DNA of 10,474 bases from JBGTKH01 sp041744735 (GTDB taxonomy: Bacteria; Planctomycetota; Planctomycetia; Pirellulales; Pirellulaceae), in contig JBGTKH010000632.1 in the NCBI GenBank assembly GCA_041744735.1, forward strand, positions 1 through 10,474, given 5' to 3'. The notes under the pieces are model-generated. The model made no database searches. It saw nothing but the letters and a program-made list of their open reading frames with translations, and was not told the DNA's origin. Positions 6,250 to 10,474 of the stretch are shown piece after piece; position 1 is the first letter of the stretch, and every line of letters begins with the position of its first letter. The position numbers and the translations under genes are program-made.

Positions 6250-9123
6250 TTACCAGGGTTCGCACTCGGCCCAGTTGTCTCCGGCTTTGACGTCCACCTT
6301 TAACGGAACGGACAAGGCCGCGGCACCGGACATTTCTTCTGTCACCAGCGCGGCCAATTGGTCGAGTTCGTCAGGCGGGAATTCAAAGACCAGTTCGTCG
6401 TGTATTTGCAGTAACATCCTCGATCGCAGCCGTTCGTGCCGCATTCGGCGGTAAACGTTGATCATGGCTCGCTTGATCAAGTCAGCCGCCGAACCCTGAA
6501 TCACGGTGTTGATTGCGATGCGTTCCGGCAGGTTGCGTTGGCGCGAATCACCGCGCCTGGCTGAGTCGCGCACTCCTTGGATAGGTCTGCGGCGATTGAG
6601 GATAGTACTAACATAACCATTGCGTCGCGAATCTTCTAGTACCTTTTTCATAAATTCATCGACCCCCCGGTATCGGGTGAAATAAGCGTCGATGAAGCTG
6701 GCTGCTTCCTCTTTAGTAATGTCCAGCGCTTTGGCCAGACCGAAGGGACTTTGGCCGTAAATCACGCCGAAATTGATGGCTTTTGCACTGCGGCGCATCT
6801 CGCGGGTGACCTGATCCAACGGCACTCCGTACACCTCGCTAGCAACCCGCGTATGAATATCCTGATCCTCGGCGAACGCGGTTTGCAGCGCCGCATCTCC
6901 CGAAAAATGTGCCAACACGCGCAGCTCGATCTGCGAATAGTCGGCCGTCAGCAGCCGCCAATCGGGCTCGCCGGGCAGAAATGCCGAACGGATTTCGCGG
7001 CCTACCTCGGTGCGCACGGGAATGTTTTGCAGATTCGGGTCAGTCGAACTGAGCCGTCCGGTGGCCGCCACGTCTTGTTTGAACGACGTATGCACGCGGC
7101 CGGTTTGTGGGTGGACCAATTCCGGCAGAGCATCGACGTAGGTGCTCTTGAGTTTCGCGTTCTGCCGGTATTCAAGGACCTTCGCCGGCAGCGGATGATG
7201 CCTGGCTAATTCGCTGAGCACATCGGCATCGGTGCTCGGCGCCGTGCGACTCTTTGTCTTCTTCTTCACCGGCAACTTCAATTGCTCGAACAACACTTTG
7301 CCCAACTGCAAACGCGAGTCGATGTTGAACGACCCGCCAGCCAGTTCGTAAACCTCGGTTTCCAACGTCGCCATGCGCTCGCCGAACCGCCGGCTCATAT
7401 CGCGCAGCCGATCGACGTTTACCTTAATGCCGTTGAATTCCAACTCCGCCAGAACTTCAATCAGCGGCAGTTCAAGCGACGTGAAGAGTTCATCAAATCC
7501 GTTCTCACTCAGTCGCCGCTGTAGAATTGTTGTCAGCCGAAGCGGCACGTCGGCGTCTTCAGCAGCGTATTGCGTGACCAGTTCAACCGGCACCTTGTCC
7601 ATGCGTTTCTGTTTCTTGCCGGTGCCAATCAGTTCGCTGATCTTGATCGTCTTGTGATTCAGGTACCGCTTGGCGAGATCGTCCAGGTTGTGATTACGTT
7701 CGCCGGGGGCCAGCAGATAGTCGGCCACCATCGTGTCGAAGGCGGCGCCGCGCAGCTCGACGCCGGCCGACCGCAGCACAATCATGTCGTACTTCAAGTT
7801 CTGGCCGATTTTTTCGATGGCCGGGTTTTCGAGCACCGGGCGGAGCGCTTCGAGCGTCGTCTGCGGGTCCAACCGCGGCTCGCCGCGCGGTGCACGCACG
7901 GGGATGTAATACGCCTGACCCGCTTGCCATGCAAACGCATATCCGACGATTTCCGCCCAACGCGGACTGGCTGAGGTCGTTTCCGTATCGATCACAATGC
8001 GCTGCTGTTTCGACATTTCGCGGATCAATTCATCAAGCTGCTGGGGCGTTGCAATCGTGCGATAGTCGGCGTGCCATTCGCACGGCGCTTCTGCCACGGT
8101 CAATTGCGAAAGCCGCTCGGCGAGTCCGCGAAAACCGAATTCGCTGCAAAGCTCCTTTACCTGCTGTTGATCGATGCCGCCAACGCGCCCTGCCTGCCAA
8201 TCAATCTCGAGCGGCACGCTGTCGAGCAACCGCACCAACTGGCGGCTAAGCAGCGCCTGCTCGCGATAGTTCAGCAGATTCTCGCGCCGCTTCGTACCGG
8301 AGACTTCATTGGCATGATCGAGCACGCCTTCGAGCGTTTCGTATTTTTCCAAAAGCTCCCGCGCGTTCTTGGGGCCGATCAGCGGCACGCCCGGAACATT
8401 GTCAACCGAGTCGCCGACCAGCGCCTGAAAATCCACGACTTGCTCGGGACGCACGCCCCATTCCTCTTTCAGTTCAACAGCGCCCATGACTTGATTCTTG
8501 CGAATGTTGTAGACCTGCACACGCGCGGTGATCAGTTGCCGGCAGTCTTTGTCGTTGGTGACGAGCAGGCACTCGCCACCCAATTGATCCACTCGCCGGG
8601 CGATCGTGGCCAGAATATCGTCCGCCTCGTAGTTGGGAACTTCCAGCGTCGCCACGCCCAGTGCGTCGAGCATGCGGCGGATGTTGGGAATCTGCAGCCG
8701 CAAATCGAGCGGCATTTCCTCGCGGTGCAGTTTGTAGTCTTGATACAAGTCGTGGCGAAACGTGCCGCCCGGTGCATCAAAGGCACAGAACAGATAATCC
8801 GGCTTCTTATTCTGCAAGATGTCCACAACGTCGCGGATAAAGCCGTGAATCGCGCCCACCGGCTGTCCCTGCGGGCCGGACATGTCCGGCATGGCGTGGA
8901 ACACCTGATAGATCAACATGTGGGCGTCAACGACATAAACGACTTTCCCGTCCAGTCGTTCGGGCTCCCCCTCAACCGCGGCTCGCGACGATCGCGACAA
9001 AGATGAATTAGTCGCTCGGCGGGAATCGCTGACAGATGTTGAATCATCGTCAGCTTGGTCCGGCGTGTCCAAATCGTCGTCTTCAAATCCGGCGAACGTG
9101 CGTTGGCGACTCTGCTTGGCCAT
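6250..9123 (-). CDS. polA: DNA polymerase I (5' nuclease, 3'-5' proofreading exonuclease and polymerase)
   Basis: This is a 957-residue family A DNA polymerase for repair synthesis and Okazaki fragment processing. After a polar, acidic N-terminal extension (about 1-57), the 5' nuclease domain spans about 60-345, with VVDAHMLIYQ, FDAPGGTFRHDLY, YEADDILATIA, LVTNDKDCRQL and GDSVDNVPGVPLIGPKNA. The 3'-5' exonuclease domain appears catalytically complete: DTET (Asp379, Glu381), NLKYD in exo II and YAAED in exo III. The polymerase domain has motif A DYSQIELR (Asp728), motif B RRSAKAINFGVIYG (Lys781, Phe785) and motif C QIHDELVF (His908, Asp909, Glu910). Phe785 is the residue type found in E. coli Pol I. 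The ATG at 9123 has GAAGG 6 nt upstream. The first gene of the minus-strand run, it is divergent from the gene at 9374. No clear promoter for it was seen. Confidence 0.98.
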   Translation of the reverse strand: MAKQSRQRTFAGFEDDDLDTPDQADDDSTSVSDSRRATNSSLSRSSRAAVEGEPERLDGKVVYVVDAHMLIYQVFHAMPDMSGPQGQPVGAIHGFIRDVVDILQNKKPDYLFCAFDAPGGTFRHDLYQDYKLHREEMPLDLRLQIPNIRRMLDALGVATLEVPNYEADDILATIARRVDQLGGECLLVTNDKDCRQLITARVQVYNIRKNQVMGAVELKEEWGVRPEQVVDFQALVGDSVDNVPGVPLIGPKNARELLEKYETLEGVLDHANEVSGTKRRENLLNYREQALLSRQLVRLLDSVPLEIDWQAGRVGGIDQQQVKELCSEFGFRGLAERLSQLTVAEAPCEWHADYRTIATPQQLDELIREMSKQQRIVIDTETTSASPRWAEIVGYAFAWQAGQAYYIPVRAPRGEPRLDPQTTLEALRPVLENPAIEKIGQNLKYDMIVLRSAGVELRGAAFDTMVADYLLAPGERNHNLDDLAKRYLNHKTIKISELIGTGKKQKRMDKVPVELVTQYAAEDADVPLRLTTILQRRLSENGFDELFTSLELPLIEVLAELEFNGIKVNVDRLRDMSRRFGERMATLETEVYELAGGSFNIDSRLQLGKVLFEQLKLPVKKKTKSRTAPSTDADVLSELARHHPLPAKVLEYRQNAKLKSTYVDALPELVHPQTGRVHTSFKQDVAATGRLSSTDPNLQNIPVRTEVGREIRSAFLPGEPDWRLLTADYSQIELRVLAHFSGDAALQTAFAEDQDIHTRVASEVYGVPLDQVTREMRRSAKAINFGVIYGQSPFGLAKALDITKEEAASFIDAYFTRYRGVDEFMKKVLEDSRRNGYVSTILNRRRPIQGVRDSARRGDSRQRNLPERIAINTVIQGSAADLIKRAMINVYRRMRHERLRSRMLLQIHDELVFEFPPDELDQLAALVTEEMSGAAALSVPLKVDVKAGDNWAECEPW

Positions 9124-9153
9124 GACATCCCTTCATCTTCGATTGGCAATTCG

Positions 9154-9182
9154 TTGACACCTTGTGCCATCCAGCTTACAAT
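9154..9182 (+). promoter_or_regulatory. Near-consensus sigma70-type promoter in the polA divergent spacer
   Basis: TTGACA (9154-9159) is a perfect -35 box, followed by a 17-nt spacer and TACAAT (9177-9182), five of six for the -10 box. Transcription would start near 9189 and run rightward, giving a leader of about 185 nt before the ATG at 9374. It lies only 31 nt upstream of the polA start codon, so polymerase bound here could interfere with polA transcription. Confidence 0.75.
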
Positions 9183-9262
9183 CGACCTAGGTTGTTGTCT
9201 GCCAGCGGCTTAGCCGTCACCCCTATTTTCAGCCCGCCGCCAGCCGGGAATAATTGCTTTAG

Positions 9263-9296
9263 GCGGCTGCGAAAATCCAATCAAGTCCGCAGCCGC
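9263..9296 (+). promoter_or_regulatory. 9-bp hairpin in the 5' leader
   Basis: GCGGCTGCG (9263-9271) and CGCAGCCGC (9288-9296) are exact reverse complements around a 16-nt AT-richer loop. It lies in the middle of the presumed leader of the gene at 9374. In RNA it would be a stable stem. Part of its left arm (GGCGG, 9262-9266) could instead pair with CCGCC at 9329-9333, which belongs to the downstream terminator-like stem. Confidence 0.6.
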
Positions 9297-9327
9297 ACGT
9301 GCTGGGAGCGTTCAATTCGTCAGTCTA

Positions 9328-9353
9328 ACCGCCGAATCGATGGCGGTGTTTTT
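9328..9353 (+). terminator. Terminator-like hairpin with T-run just before the ribosome binding site
   Basis: ACCGCC (9328-9333) pairs with GGCGGT (9342-9347) around an 8-nt loop, followed by G and five T (9349-9353). The stem is short but GC-rich, and the layout is that of an intrinsic terminator. It ends 6 nt before the AAGGAG ribosome binding site of the gene at 9374, so it could act as an attenuator in the leader. Function is inferred from form only. Confidence 0.5.
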
Positions 9354-9359
9354 CGCTTG

Positions 9360-9365
9360 AAGGAG
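9360..9365 (+). promoter_or_regulatory. Strong Shine-Dalgarno site that fixes the start at 9374
   Basis: AAGGAG lies 8 nt before the ATG at 9374. It is the best ribosome binding site in the window and supports this start despite the C-terminal end of the gene being out of view. Confidence 0.85.
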
Positions 9366-9373
9366 ATTCATCC

Positions 9374-10474
9374 ATGGCCGCCCGTGAAAATCAAGGCCTG
9401 CAAATCGCGTTGATCCTGTTCGTGATGATCACGATCGCCTTGGCCGTGACCACCTACATTTATTGGAGCAAGTCCGAGCAGGAGGTTGCCAAATCCGACG
9501 CCGATCTTCTGGCAAAGCAGGAAGCGGAGAAACGCTACACGGCGTACTTCAACGCCTATCAATTGCTGAAGCGGACGATTGCCCCGGCTCAGGTCACCGA
9601 ACCCGAATACGAGGTGTTTCGTCAGCAGGTCAAGAACAACGATCCGAAGCTGTGGGCCGACGAAGTGGAGAAAATCGAACTGGCGTTCAACGACGACATG
9701 TTGCTGTTCGACCAGAATTACAACGGTGACAAAAACTACCGAACTCTACCGGCCTATCTACTCACCGCCATTCGCGACCGTAATACTCAAGTGGTCACTC
9801 ACCTGGATTACGTGAAGTCTGCTGACCAGGAAAAACAGACGATCAGCAAACGCGAATCCGACCAAAGGCTGGCCGCCGAACAGGGGATGCAGTTGGCCGT
9901 GTCCGACAAGGACAAGGTGAAGCAGGCTTTCGACACGGACCGCCAAAAATTTATCGATGACACAGCGAAGTTACAGAAGGCACTTGCTGATGCATTGCAG
10001 CAAGCGAAGAAGGACACGGATGAACTTCGTAAGGACAAGGCAACGCTCGAAGCGCAATTGGCCAAGCTGCAACAACTGGTGGAAGCCCAAGCCATCAAAC
10101 TTCAGGGCATGAATCCCGAATCCACCGAAACGGCGGACGGTAAGATCACGTGGGTCAATCAAGCCTCGCGCGTGGCGTATGTGAACCTTGGGCTTTCTGA
10201 TGGCCTGCGGCGGCAAACCACCTTCTCGGTTTACGAGAAGGACCAAACAGCGTTTAACACCGCCAGACCAAAAGGCAGCATCGAGATCACGCGGATCATC
10301 GACAGCCACCTGTCCGAAGCTCGAATTGTTTCTGATAGCGTGTCGAACCCGCTGATGCCGGGCGACGTCGTGTTCTCGCCGACTTGGCAACCCGGACGCG
10401 TCGTGCGGTTCGGCTTGGTTGGATTTATCGACGCGGATGGCGACGGCAAAAGCGACCGGAAGCTGGTGGAGAAT
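9374..10474 (+). CDS. Membrane-anchored coiled-coil protein, 3' end outside the window
   Basis: The frame is open for 367 codons from the ATG to the window edge. Residues about 10-30 (IALILFVMITIALAVTTY) form one transmembrane helix with a short N-terminal tail and no signal peptidase site, so the rest is probably anchored in the cytoplasmic membrane facing outward. Residues about 150-245 are rich in Lys, Glu, Gln, Asp and Ala with heptad-like spacing, suggesting a coiled coil. From about 257 the sequence becomes beta-rich (GKITWVNQASRVAYVNLG, SIEITRIID, PGDVVFSP). DADGDGKSD at 353-361 has the DxDxDGxxD spacing of a calcium-binding loop, but no acidic residue at loop position 12. I recall similar planctomycete proteins of unknown function, some continuing into a BRCT-like C-terminal part; this is not visible here. 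The leader carries a strong promoter and a possible attenuator. Confidence 0.88.
   Translation, partial: MAARENQGLQIALILFVMITIALAVTTYIYWSKSEQEVAKSDADLLAKQEAEKRYTAYFNAYQLLKRTIAPAQVTEPEYEVFRQQVKNNDPKLWADEVEKIELAFNDDMLLFDQNYNGDKNYRTLPAYLLTAIRDRNTQVVTHLDYVKSADQEKQTISKRESDQRLAAEQGMQLAVSDKDKVKQAFDTDRQKFIDDTAKLQKALADALQQAKKDTDELRKDKATLEAQLAKLQQLVEAQAIKLQGMNPESTETADGKITWVNQASRVAYVNLGLSDGLRRQTTFSVYEKDQTAFNTARPKGSIEITRIIDSHLSEARIVSDSVSNPLMPGDVVFSPTWQPGRVVRFGLVGFIDADGDGKSDRKLVEN

Noticed and set aside
9256..9284. Minus-strand TTGATT-17-TAAAGC as a polA promoter
   Set aside because: The -10 box matches only three of six consensus bases and lacks the final T. It is too weak to report as a feature.
1..10474. 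CRISPR arrays, tRNA or rRNA genes
   Set aside because: No regularly spaced repeats, no tRNA cloverleaf with a TTCGANTC-like arm, and no rRNA sequence was noticed by eye.

Overview
This window most likely comes from a bacterium of the Planctomycetota, probably near Pirellulales. The evidence is moderately high GC, the gene order polA-coaE-rho (an order I also recall from Chlamydia, so probably old in the PVC superphylum), a membrane protein with a planctomycete-style N-terminal transmembrane block, and a short perfect palindrome of a kind I recall as dispersed in planctomycete genomes. The genus assignment is inference.

Layout, left to right. Bases 1-140 look like one end of an IS3-family insertion sequence (IS150-like terminal inverted repeat), with the rest of the element outside the window. 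It abuts, at 140|141, a remnant (141-261, minus strand) of an MmeI-type restriction/DNA methyltransferase gene. From about 270 to 9123 all genes are on the minus strand. In transcription order they are polA (9123-6250, DNA polymerase I), coaE (6140-5541, dephospho-CoA kinase), rho (5387-3885, transcription termination factor), a three-TM protein with a C-terminal PDZ-like domain (3781-3080), and a large SNF2-family ATPase with a DUF3670-type N-terminal region (3020-270). On the plus strand, divergent from polA, a membrane-anchored coiled-coil protein starts at 9374 and runs off the right edge.

The five minus-strand genes are spaced by about 60-150 bp and may form one or more transcripts; a plausible promoter precedes rho. 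polA, coaE and rho are housekeeping genes for DNA repair/replication, coenzyme A synthesis and transcription termination. The PDZ-like and SNF2 genes are accessory, and the left edge (methyltransferase remnant plus IS end) looks like eroding mobile or defence DNA.

The most interesting non-coding region is the 250-bp divergent spacer 9124-9373. It carries a near-consensus sigma70-type promoter (TTGACA, 17 nt, TACAAT) on the plus strand. A leader of about 185 nt follows, with a 9-bp hairpin and then a terminator-like hairpin with a T-run directly upstream of a strong ribosome binding site. This looks like an attenuator or cis-regulatory RNA. A second notable feature is a heptanucleotide tandem repeat inside the ATPase domain of the SNF2 gene, where a change in copy number would shift the frame. 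I did not find a clearly new multi-gene system in this window.
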